From contig NZ_JACBYP010000083.1 in assembly GCF_018982965.1 (NCBI RefSeq), positions 1-37,218 on the forward strand: a stretch of DNA of 37,218 nt, in the 5' to 3' direction. Positions 23,212-31,800 of the stretch are shown in pieces (the first letter of the stretch is position 1; each line of letters starts with the position of its first letter). This DNA comes from Streptomyces mayonensis. Its GTDB lineage: Bacteria; Actinomycetota; Actinomycetes; Streptomycetales; Streptomycetaceae. The notes under the pieces are model-generated. The model saw only the letters and a list, made by a program, of their open reading frames with translations, was not told the origin of the DNA and did not search any database. The position numbers and the translations under genes were made by a program.

Positions 23212-23544
23212 ATGGGGCAGATCGCCGCGTCACAAGAGAATGCCACGCGGAACGGAATCAATGCGCTGGAGCAGGCGTTCAGCGGTATCCAGAGGAGCCG
23301 TCAGGACGTCGAGAACACCAAGATGGACACCGGCCTCGGCGGTGCGGTCGGCAAGGACTACTGGAATCTGCTGCAAACGTGGGACGAGCACGCGGAGAAC
23401 ATCTCCAGGAGCCTCCGCTCGATGATCGAGGAACTGAACGAGACCCTGCGGAGCTCCGGTCTGACCGAGGGCTCCTCGAGGGAGAGCGTGAACCAGGAGT
23501 TCCACCGCTCTGAGTCCGTCTTCAACGCACTCAACAGCAACTGA
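23212..23544 (+). CDS. WXG100-family ESX protein lacking the WXG motif
   Basis: A 110-aa helical-hairpin protein without signal peptide or cysteine. Two long helices are joined by a turn near residues 39-52, where GxxGKDYW replaces the usual Trp-X-Gly. This is the arrangement seen in the partner subunit of some Esx pairs, for example CFP-10-like EsxB proteins in other actinobacteria. It lies just downstream of eccB and just upstream of the WEG-containing gene, so the two should form the secreted heterodimer. AAGGGGA precedes the ATG. The second helix is rich in Glu/Asn. It is probably an EsxB-like substrate; which name applies cannot be told from sequence alone. Confidence 0.8.
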   Translation: MGQIAASQENATRNGINALEQAFSGIQRSRQDVENTKMDTGLGGAVGKDYWNLLQTWDEHAENISRSLRSMIEELNETLRSSGLTEGSSRESVNQEFHRSESVFNALNSN

Positions 23545-23620
23545 CCCTCGGGCGGTTGGCGAAACGGGCCGTCGACCGTCCGGTCTGGAAAAGCTCACAT
23601 CGATCGAATCGAGGTTTCTC

Positions 23621-23953
23621 GTGGGATACGCACCCAACAACTTCGAAGATGGCCACATCTTCGTCGACTTCTCAAAGAATGCCAACGTCGCCGAGGATCT
23701 GCGGCTGCAGACAGTGAACATCGAGAACTGGCTCCGTCAGCTGGAACAGGAGCTCACGGAGCTCAAGAGCACCTGGGAAGGTGAGGACCGCCTCGCCTAC
23801 GACGAGAAGCAGAAGCAGTGGGATGCGAGTGTCGAGGCGATGAAGGCCATGCTGGCCGACCACAGTGCGCTGCTCGACGAGGTCTCGAACGCGTTCCGCG
23901 ACAACCAGAACAAGACCGCGATGGCCTGGCAGAGCCTGAGTGTCCGCGCCTGA
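23621..23953 (+). CDS. WXG100-family ESX protein (EsxA-like)
   Basis: A 110-aa helical-hairpin protein with the canonical turn motif Trp-Glu-Gly (STWEGEDRLAYDEKQKQWD) between two amphipathic helices, and no signal peptide. WXG100 proteins are exported folded by the T7SS as dimers. It begins with GTG at 23621, with GAGG six bases upstream. It follows the WXG-less partner by 76 bases. The N-terminal ~25 residues (GYAPNNFEDGHIFVDFSKN) are longer than in minimal EsxA. A strong palindrome downstream may separate its transcript from the next gene. Confidence 0.88.
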   Translation: MGYAPNNFEDGHIFVDFSKNANVAEDLRLQTVNIENWLRQLEQELTELKSTWEGEDRLAYDEKQKQWDASVEAMKAMLADHSALLDEVSNAFRDNQNKTAMAWQSLSVRA

Positions 23954-24013
23954 CCGGTGCGCGAACGATGAGGTCCAGGGCTGACGGGCGGCTGTCTCGC
24001 GAGGTACGAGAAG

Positions 24014-24027
24014 CGGGCGGCCGCCCG
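24014..24027. promoter_or_regulatory. 14-bp GC palindrome between Esx pair and downstream genes
   Basis: CGGGCGGCCGCCCG is a perfect palindrome in the 115-base gap after the WEG gene. It could form a stable mRNA hairpin that attenuates read-through, or protects the 3' end of the Esx mRNA, giving more Esx than downstream product. Inference only. Confidence 0.4.
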
Positions 24028-24068
24028 TGCTTTCCGGAGTGCAGGGCGGCAACGGAGGGAGTTTCGGC

Positions 24069-24587
24069 ATGGCTGACGGCGGCAAGGGCGGAGACCCGCT
24101 AGTTCTCGACAAGGAGTGGCTGAAGAATTTCCTCGACGGGGAGATCAGTGAATTTCAGAAGGGGATCAAGAAGATCTCCTCGGACGCGGACGGAGATTAC
24201 TCCGACCGGCTTTACGACGGGCTCGTCTCCGAGATTTCCGGGGGCGGTCGGCCCATACCGAGCGTCCGCAACCTGCTGGCCTGTCCGCCGGACGTCAATC
24301 CAGCCGCTACCTGGCCGTTGACCATGGGGACGATGGAAGAGGGCATAGGCTCCACTCTTCAGGGGCAGGTCAAGTCCTTGGCGGAATCCCTCAAGTCGTT
24401 CCTCGATGATCAGAGGATTCTCTTCGACGACATCGAGGACAACCTGCGGGAGGTCATGCAGGAACTGCTCAAGACGGAAGGCGCCAGCCTGGAAAAGATC
24501 GACGGCCAGAAGTTCATGAACCTCATCGAGGATGTCGTGTACGACACGTCCGGATCCGGTGAGGGGTCCGGGAGCGAGAACGCCTGA
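24069..24587 (+). CDS. T7SS-associated protein, unknown function
   Basis: A 172-aa acidic helical protein without signal peptide, membrane segment or recognisable catalytic motif. Residues ~8-30 (LDKEWLKNFLDGEISEFQKG) and ~95-150 (LAESLKSFLDDQRILFDDIE) look like long helices, compatible with an Esx-like or chaperone-like fold. It is predicted to be cytosolic or T7SS-exported. The ATG at 24069 has GGAGGG nine bases upstream; an earlier in-frame start at 24027 has no such site. Genes of this kind occur beside Streptomyces T7SS clusters. It is co-directional with the Esx genes and only 23 bases before the coiled-coil gene. Confidence 0.75.
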   Translation: MADGGKGGDPLVLDKEWLKNFLDGEISEFQKGIKKISSDADGDYSDRLYDGLVSEISGGGRPIPSVRNLLACPPDVNPAATWPLTMGTMEEGIGSTLQGQVKSLAESLKSFLDDQRILFDDIEDNLREVMQELLKTEGASLEKIDGQKFMNLIEDVVYDTSGSGEGSGSENA

Positions 24588-24610
24588 CCCCCAACCCTGG
24601 AGCGACTGTC

Positions 24611-27600
24611 ATGGCTGACGAAGAGCAGGTGCCGCTGGACAAAGACAAGGATTCATGGGGGAGGGCCGTCGGGTACTTCACCGGCTATAAAATGCCGGAC
24701 ATTGGTGATGTCTTCGAGGATCTGAAGGGGAACGATAAAACCGTTCCCTTGATGTCCGTCGAATTTGAGGACGTTGAACTGACGACCGACAACGCGCTCG
24801 AGGTGTTCTACGACGAAGATCTCGACTGGGTGGGCGACAACATAGGCCGGGTCGTCGACAAGGATATCGTCATTCCTTTCTATAAGGAAGACGGAGACAA
24901 GGTCATAGCCAAGAGAGTAAAGATCAAGATGCTTGGCGACTCTGGGGAGCATCTTCCCAGGGGTGGTGCGGGTGAAGGCACCGAGGCGCTCAACCAGTAC
25001 GCCTACGGTTCCGGTTTTGCGCTCGAAGAGTTGGTGAATAATTCCACGACGAAGGACTTTTCCTGGGGCGGTGCCGCTGTTCCGGATTCGGCCCCTGTCG
25101 ATCTGACAAGCTTCAAGACGACTGCTCTCGCGTTCGACCGTTTTCAGAGTTTCGTGTACAAGCGCAAGGCCGAACTGGAGGAGTGGGAGCAGCTCTTCGG
25201 TAAGGTCGAGAATGACAAATGGAGAGGCCAGGCGGCCGGAGTCTGGTGGGAGCTGGTCCACCTGCTGGTGAATCGGTACGAACGCCTCTATGAAGATGTG
25301 CAAGGCACGCACGGAGGATCAAAGCAGGGCGAGAAGATTCTTGACGCTGCCGAAGTGCTCCGCAGCGAAGCCGAGAGCATGCGTACCGCGTGGAGTACCT
25401 GGACCCTGTACGACAGCAACCCGTTGAACCACCTTAATTTGCTTCTGGGTGAGATCATGGTCCACCTGGGGAACAAGAATTTGTTTTCGGTCTCGATGCC
25501 GGACAAGAGTGGGGACCTGGACCTGGACGGTGACGGCAGCAACCGCAACACCGTGCACGATCTGCAAACCGACCCAGAATTCAGTGATCAGGCCTACGAC
25601 CTTGCCGGGCATTACTACGGCCCGCTGGACAGCGTGGACACCTGGAAGAATATCGGCCAGGAGGCGATCTACAAGTGGTGGAACGCCGTACGGGAGCGCC
25701 TTGGTACCGTCGCGGATGAGTCCTTGCGGAACGTGAGGAATGCCTGGGCGATCAGTGATGCCGGGCTCGGTGAAATCCGCCCGCCGCGGGGCGACGACCT
25801 CAAGTCGTCTTTCCAGGAGGATCTGGCCTACAAGGAAAAGAGAGACGCCGAGGAGGAGAAGAAGAAAGCCAGGGACGAGGAGAAGAAGGCCAGGGACGAG
25901 GCCAAGGCAGAGGCCGAAAGGGAGCGTGAGCGGGAGCGGAAATACCGCGAGGAGCAGGAGGCCAAGGCCAACAAGCAGCGTGAGGAGGACCTGAGGCGCC
26001 AGGCGGAGCAGGAGGCGAAGCAGGACCGGATCCGCGAGGAGCAGGAGGCCAAGGCCGACAAGCAGCGTGAGGAGGACCTGAGGCGCCAGGCGGAGCAGGA
26101 GGCGAAGCAGGACCGGATCCGCGAGGAGCAGGAGGCCAAGCAGGAGCAGTACCAGAAGGAGCAGGAGCAGAAGCAGGAAGAGCAGGAGCGGGAGCAGGAG
26201 CAGAAGCAGAAGGAGCAGGAGGCCAAGCAGGAGCAGCAGCAGAAGGAGCAGGAGGCCGAGCAGGAGCAGCAGCAGAGGGAGGCCAAGGAGGAGCAGGCCC
26301 GGCAGGAGGCGAAGCAGGACCGGGTCCGCGAGGAGCAGGAGGCCAAGCAGGAGGAGCAGCAGAAGGAGCAGGAGCAGAAGCAGAAGGAGCAGGAGGCCAA
26401 GCAGGACCGCATCCGCGAGGAGCAGGAGGCCAAGCAGGAGGAGCAGCAGCGCAGACAGGAGCAGATGCAGCTCCAGCAGATGGCCCAGCAGAGGGCCATG
26501 CAGGAGCAGCAGCGTAAGGAGCAGGAGAAGAGGGAGAAGGAGCAGGAGGCCGAGCAGGAGCAGCAGGAGAGGGAGGCCAAGGAGGAGCAGGCCAGGCAGG
26601 AGGCGAAGCAGGACCGGATTCGTGAGGAGCAGAAGGCCGAGCAGGAGCAGCAGCAGAAGGAGGCCAAGGAGGAGCAGGCCCGGCAGGAGGCGAAGCAGGA
26701 CCGGGTCCGTGAGGAGCAGGAGGCCAAGCAGGAGCAGCAGCAGAAGGAACAGGAGGCCAGACAGGAGCAGCAGCAGAAGGAGGCCAAGGAGGAGCAGGCC
26801 CGGCAGGAGGCCAAGCAGGACCGGATTCGTGAGGAGCAGGAGGCCAGGCAGGAGCAGCAGGAGAGGGAGGCCAAGGAGGAGCAGGCCAGGCAGGAGGCGA
26901 AGCAGGACCGCATCCGCGAGGAGCAGGAGAACAAGCAGGAGGAGTACCAGCGCCGGCAGGAACAGCAGCAGAACCAGTACCAGAACCAGTACCAGAACTA
27001 CCGGGACCAGATCACCGGCCCGGTCAACGGCGACGACTCGCTGAGGAACCCCGACGGCAGCAACTCGTACGTGGACGAGTACGACCGTGTCGTCACCGAG
27101 TACCCGGACGGCAGCCGGAGCACAGTCGACCCGCAGACCCAGACCGTGACCGCCACCGAGCCCGACGGCTCGACCTCCTCCGGACCGCTGAACGCGGGCG
27201 ATGTGTTCACCAACCCCGACGGCAGCGTCTCCCACCTCGATGCACAGGGCCAGGTGGTGACCGAGTACCCGGACGGAAGCACGACCACGGTGGACCCGAA
27301 GACCGGCGCCACCACGCTGACCGGCCCGGACGGCACCACGACCACGGGACACCTCAACGGCGGCCAGGAGAACGGGCCTTCGCAGGTCACCGGGGAAGAT
27401 GCGGGCATACCCGGCGAGTTCAACAGCCAGCAGGCCCAGGACCAGGAGCAGTACGACCCGCAGTCCGAGGGCGGAGACGGGCAGAGCAACCTCGGAGGCA
27501 TCGGCAACACGGGCCAGGGCGGCGGAGGCCAGGACGGCGGGGGCATGCCGGGCGGTATGCCGATGAGTCCGGGAATGATGGGCGGGATGGGCGGGATGGG

Positions 27601-27910
27601 CGGCCGCGGTGGCGAAGGCGGCTCCTCGGAGCGCACCCGGAACTTCGTCGCAGCCGCGGAGATCTTCAGGCAGCGCCGGCAGGCGGCCAGGAACGGCCGG
27701 GCGGCGAACAGGCGCTACGACCACCGCGAGCCCGCGATCAACACGAGCAGCGGCTCCCCCTTCGTCCCGCCGATCGGCGCGGGCGCCGGACAGGGGGACC
27801 AGGGACAGCAGACGCAGAGCAGCGACCGCACGCGCGATGTGTGGGCGCCGGAGGAGGAGGACGTGTGGGGCTCCGACGAGGGCGGCTCACCGGCGGTCAT
27901 CGGGCGATGA
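24611..27910 (+). CDS. AAWKG-type T7SS protein with giant Gln/Glu/Lys coiled coil and PDGS repeats
   Basis: A 1099-aa mosaic. Residues 1-400 are globular and include a WXG-like turn at 204-206 (WRGQAAGVW) in a context recalling the AAWKG family, and an Asp-rich loop at ~302-308. Residues ~403-800 are an extreme coiled coil of EEQEAK/QEAKQDR units. Residues 813-918 carry PDGS/YPDGS-VDP repeats of about 50 residues, like beta-solenoid or Rhs-type strands. A Gly/Met-rich stretch follows (967-1007). The last residues are Asp/Glu/Trp-rich and end PAVIGR, a tail I recall from other Streptomyces T7SS proteins. GGAG lies 8 bases before the ATG. Role: possibly an extended exported or envelope-spanning substrate; unknown. 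Confidence 0.75.
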   Translation: MADEEQVPLDKDKDSWGRAVGYFTGYKMPDIGDVFEDLKGNDKTVPLMSVEFEDVELTTDNALEVFYDEDLDWVGDNIGRVVDKDIVIPFYKEDGDKVIAKRVKIKMLGDSGEHLPRGGAGEGTEALNQYAYGSGFALEELVNNSTTKDFSWGGAAVPDSAPVDLTSFKTTALAFDRFQSFVYKRKAELEEWEQLFGKVENDKWRGQAAGVWWELVHLLVNRYERLYEDVQGTHGGSKQGEKILDAAEVLRSEAESMRTAWSTWTLYDSNPLNHLNLLLGEIMVHLGNKNLFSVSMPDKSGDLDLDGDGSNRNTVHDLQTDPEFSDQAYDLAGHYYGPLDSVDTWKNIGQEAIYKWWNAVRERLGTVADESLRNVRNAWAISDAGLGEIRPPRGDDLKSSFQEDLAYKEKRDAEEEKKKARDEEKKARDEAKAEAERERERERKYREEQEAKANKQREEDLRRQAEQEAKQDRIREEQEAKADKQREEDLRRQAEQEAKQDRIREEQEAKQEQYQKEQEQKQEEQEREQEQKQKEQEAKQEQQQKEQEAEQEQQQREAKEEQARQEAKQDRVREEQEAKQEEQQKEQEQKQKEQEAKQDRIREEQEAKQEEQQRRQEQMQLQQMAQQRAMQEQQRKEQEKREKEQEAEQEQQEREAKEEQARQEAKQDRIREEQKAEQEQQQKEAKEEQARQEAKQDRVREEQEAKQEQQQKEQEARQEQQQKEAKEEQARQEAKQDRIREEQEARQEQQEREAKEEQARQEAKQDRIREEQENKQEEYQRRQEQQQNQYQNQYQNYRDQITGPVNGDDSLRNPDGSNSYVDEYDRVVTEYPDGSRSTVDPQTQTVTATEPDGSTSSGPLNAGDVFTNPDGSVSHLDAQGQVVTEYPDGSTTTVDPKTGATTLTGPDGTTTTGHLNGGQENGPSQVTGEDAGIPGEFNSQQAQDQEQYDPQSEGGDGQSNLGGIGNTGQGGGGQDGGGMPGGMPMSPGMMGGMGGMGGRGGEGGSSERTRNFVAAAEIFRQRRQAARNGRAANRRYDHREPAINTSSGSPFVPPIGAGAGQGDQGQQTQSSDRTRDVWAPEEEDVWGSDEGGSPAVIGR
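25949..26122 (+). repeat. 87-bp tandem repeat x2 in coiled-coil gene
   Basis: Two 87-bp units (25949-26035 and 26036-26122) are nearly identical; the main visible change is AAC to GAC. Each encodes 29 residues, starting EEQEAKA and including EEDLRRQAEQEAKQDRIR. The unit keeps the frame, so the coiled coil can lengthen or shorten by recombination. Confidence 0.8.
26122..26935 (+). repeat. Degenerate GAG-CAG-GAG repeat tract
   Basis: The coiled-coil coding DNA is a low-complexity mix of GAGCAGGAGGCC and AAGCAGGAC units. A higher-order block containing EAKEEQARQEAKQDR recurs at roughly 26280, 26577, 26661, 26784 and 26868. All units are in frame. Confidence 0.7.
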
Positions 27911-27962
27911 ACGACGACCGGACGGCGAGCGGGACGAGCGAGACGCGAGAACGGAGGCCGTG

Positions 27963-28439
27963 ATGGCGGGGCAGACCGAGGAACCGATGCAGGACCGCAT
28001 GGCCAAGGCGCGGGCCCACCTGGAGGAGACCCAAGCTGCCATTGCCCGTGTCGAGCAGGACCTGATGGCGACCTCGGAGACGGTGCGTTCCAGGGATCGC
28101 GTCGTCGAGGTCACCGTCGGGCCGCAGGGCGAGCTGACCGGGCTGGCCTTTCCCGACAACAAGTTCGCCGGCATGGCGGGGCCGCAGCTCGCGGCGTCGG
28201 TGCTGGAGGCCGCCGCCGAGGGCCGCAGGCGGATCGCGGAGCGGGTCATGGACGCCTTCGAGCCGCTGACGCAGCCCAATCCCCACGTTCCGGGCAGGCC
28301 CGGAGTGGAGATCGACTGGGAGCGGATCTTCGGCTCTGCCCTCTCCGGCGGACAGCGCGCCGGCGGGCGAAACAGCAACCGGCTGCGGGACGAGATCCAC
28401 GAGGACGACACGGACCCGGCTGGGGGAGGCAGGGCATGA
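27963..28439 (+). CDS. YbaB/EbfC-like protein of the T7SS locus
   Basis: A 158-aa protein. Residues ~10-105 follow the YbaB fold: a long N-terminal helix (MAKARAHLEETQAAIARVEQ), a three-strand sheet with VEVTVGPQGELTGLAFPDN, and a long second helix (LAASVLEAAAEGRRRIAERV). Canonical YbaB proteins are DNA-binding, nucleoid-associated dimers; those in ESX loci (compare EspL in ESX-1) are thought to act as secretion-related partners. The C-terminal ~50 residues are acidic and disordered. GGAGG precedes the ATG; a GTG at 27960 is also possible. Its stop overlaps the next ATG as ATGA, so the two are translationally coupled. Confidence 0.82.
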   Translation: MAGQTEEPMQDRMAKARAHLEETQAAIARVEQDLMATSETVRSRDRVVEVTVGPQGELTGLAFPDNKFAGMAGPQLAASVLEAAAEGRRRIAERVMDAFEPLTQPNPHVPGRPGVEIDWERIFGSALSGGQRAGGRNSNRLRDEIHEDDTDPAGGGRA

Positions 28440-28801
28440 GCACCTTCGAATTCAACACCCCCCAGGCGAAGCGGGTCGTCGAAGACGAGTTCGACGGCCT
28501 GAAGGGCGACACGGAAGAGATACGTGCGAGGTTCCGCCGGGAAAAAGAGGATGTCAATGAATGGATGGGTCTTACCGACAAATACGCCCAGAAAATGAGA
28601 CTGCAGTGGGACGAGACGAACGAAGCCGTTGACGGCATCGGGGAAGAGATCTCCCAGGGGTTTGGGAAACTGACCAGCAGCCTGATGCAGACGGTCGAAG
28701 GTATCGAGCGGACCGACAACGACGCCAGGGACCTTGTCGACGACGCGAAGCGGCGCAGCCTCTTCCCCGACGGATCCGGGTCTGGCGGCGGCAGGCGCTA
28801 G
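28436..28801 (+). CDS. WXG100-like small helical protein paired with giant effector
   Basis: A 121-aa, highly charged, all-helical protein without signal peptide. It has two long helices around a turn near residue 42-48 (VNEWMGLTDKYA), where Trp43-Met-Gly45 is a WXG motif. The start overlaps the YbaB-like stop (ATGA). Its TAG stop is immediately followed by the ATG of the giant gene. Such small WXG100-like proteins encoded directly before large T7SS effectors act as dedicated secretion partners in other bacteria. This is the likely role here (inference). Confidence 0.78.
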   Translation: MSTFEFNTPQAKRVVEDEFDGLKGDTEEIRARFRREKEDVNEWMGLTDKYAQKMRLQWDETNEAVDGIGEEISQGFGKLTSSLMQTVEGIERTDNDARDLVDDAKRRSLFPDGSGSGGGRR

Positions 28802-31800
28802 ATGCTGGACAAGTACAAGAACCAGCGCTGGAGCGACGCGGAGAAGTACACGCTCTTCATCACGGTCGGCGAGATGCCTCTCGAGGCTGTGACGGATGCG
28901 GCGTACGACGCCAAGTTCGTGTACGACAACGCGAGGGACGGATACCGCGCGCTTCAGGAGAAGATCCAGGACGCCACGGCCCAGATCGCCGAGGAGCTTC
29001 CCGACGAGGTGGCCGATGCCTTCGAAGAGGCCATGGGCTCACTCACCGGCCGGCGTGGCGGAAGGAGTCTCTTCGACGACTTGTTCGACGAGCTGGCCAG
29101 GCTCTCGGACAACCAGGTGACCCAGTCCCTGCAGATCCAGGAGACGGACTGGGAGATGTACGCCGAGGTCGTCAGCCTGATGATCGAGTTGGCGGTGCTC
29201 GCGGCGCTGATGTACTTCTCCGGCGGCTTGTCCATGATGGCCGCGACGGCGGCCAGGGCGCGTTCCGCGCTCGCGATCATCATGGTGCTCCAGCGGCTGC
29301 TGAACCACGTGCCGGTCGTGTCGAGCGGAATGCAGGCGATCAAGGAGGGGTTCCAGAAATTCTCCGTCCAGCATCTCCAGACGTGGGTCCCCAAACCCAA
29401 TCGGCGGCGGGACGGAATCAACTGGAACTCGGTCTGGGAGAGCGCGGCGACCGGCGCCTTGATGGGTCTGTTCACCGACGGGTTCATGTGGTTTGGTGAC
29501 ACGATCAAAGACGGCATTTCGAAGATCTTCAAGAAGGGCTTCGACGTCGACGTCTTCGCCAAGATCGACAAGGATCTCCTCGAGACCTTCGGGAAGGATT
29601 TCCTCAACGACAAGAAGTTGCTGGGGAATTCGGAGTTCGGCCGTCTCCTCAGGAATCCGGATCCGCTCCCGGAAAATATCTACAAAGTCGGTCAGATCTT
29701 CGTGGCCCAGGGGGCCGGCGAGTCCGTGGCCGAGTACCTCGCTCAGTGGTGGATACACGGCGTCCGGGAATGGGAGTGGCAGACCTTCGGGGGCGCCGGA
29801 CTCAGCGGCGTCGTGCATCACGGCATCGAATCGGGGCTCGGGAAGGGCGTTGTCGGACTGCACCAGAAGGCGTTCCCGGACGGGAACGCCCTCACCAAGT
29901 TCTACTACGACAGCTTCCGGCCAAGCGATCTGAACGGTCCGGGCGGCTCGTACGGTTCGGACGCGCCGGGCGGCTCGTACGGTTCGGACGCGCCGGGCGG
30001 TACCGGAGGAGGCGTGGACAGGGTCGTCGGCTCCACGACGGGGGCCGAAAACCTCGCGTCGGGGATCAACGGTTCCTCGCCCACGCCTCCCCCCGTATCG
30101 CCCGGCACGCCGCCCACGACCTCGTCCCCGAACACCGCGCTCAGCGAGAACAGGCCCCCGCTGCATTCGTTCGCCCCGCCGGCTCCCCCGCCGCAGTACC
30201 CGCAGTACTCGCCGCCGTCGCACTCGCCGCGGGGCGACGCCCCGAACTCGGAAGGCACCGAACGCCCCGGGCTCTCCGAGTACCAGGCCGAGCAGCCCCT
30301 GGGCGGCGACGGCCTCGCGCAGACGAACAACCCCGCAACGAATTTCGGGCTCGGCGGTCAGGGCCCTGCGAGCCAGATCCCGCGGGTGCCGAACCTCAGT
30401 CCGCCCCTGGGCAATGGCCTCAACAGCACGCAGGACAACGGCGCGCTGTTCAACCCGGAGGGTGAAACCCGCAACTCCCCGCCGGGCGACCAGGGCTTCA
30501 ACGGTGGCCAGTTGTCCCCTCCCGGCGGCGTCAATCCGGACGCGGCCGACCTGAAGGGCGACAAGAACCTCATGGCTCTGGGCACCGGAGCCAAGGCGCC
30601 GGAAGGCGTCCAAGGTTCCCCGCTTCCCGCGCAGGGGCGCGGCGCGGGGCCGGAGGACCAGCCGCTCACATCCGGCCAGGACCCGGCACTCAGCCCCGAG
30701 GAGTCCGGGACCGGGCAGGGTGCCACCCCGGCGCAGGCCGCCGCTCCGCAGGCGCCGGGTGCGCCCGGCGGACAGCCGCCGGCGGGTCAGCAGCCGGCAG
30801 GACAGCAACCGGCGGGTCAGCAGCCGGCAGGACAGCAACCCGGTGGGCAGGGCAACCGCGCTCCAGGGCAGCCGCAGGCAGAGCAGGACGCACAGCAGTC
30901 CCCGCACGTCGACGACCTCTCGGAGTCGAGTTCTGTCCCCTCGCGAAGCAGCGTCGACGACGTCGAGGAGTTCTCGGACACGAGCTCCGTGTCCAGCTTC
31001 TCGAGCGTCGACGGCTCCGAGACCCCGGAGCCCGTGGGCGACACCCAACGCCATTGGATCGCCCAGCGGCTGACGGCGGAGGACCTGCCGGCGGACGACC
31101 AGGGCGAAGACGTCGCGCTGCTCGGCCCGCACGCCACGGTGAGCAAGGAAGAGCTGGAGTCCGTCGGCTTCCCGCTGGACGACGGTCAGGATTTCGTGGC
31201 GATGGTGGGCGACGGCACCCTGTCCGTGCGGGACTGCGGGTCGCGGCTGACCCCGCTCGTCCAGGCGCGGTTGCTCATGGCCCGGCCCGGCTCCGGCCCC
31301 TGGAGCGAGCAGCTCGACGCCATCGCGGACCGCGCGACCCGGCGGGTCTGGCAGGAGGCGTACGCGGAGTTCGCCGCCGCGGCCCCGGCGGACGCCGCGG
31401 CCGAGGACCTCGCCCGCGCCTGGGGAGCCGTCGTAGCCCGCCACGGAGGCGACACCTTCCGCGATGCGGTCCGGCCGGTCGTCGGCCAGATGCCGGCGCA
31501 CCGCCGGGACAGGGACTCCACCCCCGGCTCTGCTCCGGACGTGTCCCCGGCCCCCGAGCTTGTCGAAACCGTCCGTGCAGACCTGGGCCTGGCCGAGCCC
31601 GACGTCACACCGCGGCCCCGGATCGCCACCACGTCGTCGGACCTCGAGGCCGAAGGCAGCGCCGGTACCAAGGGCACGGGGCGCCTTGTGCCGGGCGATC
31701 CCGAACCCGGCACCCAGCCCTTCCCCCGCCCCCGCGCCCCCGGCGCGCAGATCGACCAGGAGCTGGACGAACGCCGGCCGGCCCGGCTGGACCCGGAGCT

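Noticed and set aside
25514..25546. EF-hand-like calcium loop (DLDLDGDGS) in the coiled-coil gene head
   Set aside because: Only the first Asp positions match; the 12th-position acidic residue is missing, so calcium binding is not claimed.
25949..26935. Repeat tract considered as a CRISPR-like array
   Set aside because: Repeats are adjoining, in frame and encode a coiled coil; there are no unique spacers.
25319..27724. Minus-strand frame with long Leu runs opposite the coiled coil
   Set aside because: The poly-Leu translation is simply the complement of GAG/CAG/AAG repeats; not membrane helices of a real protein.
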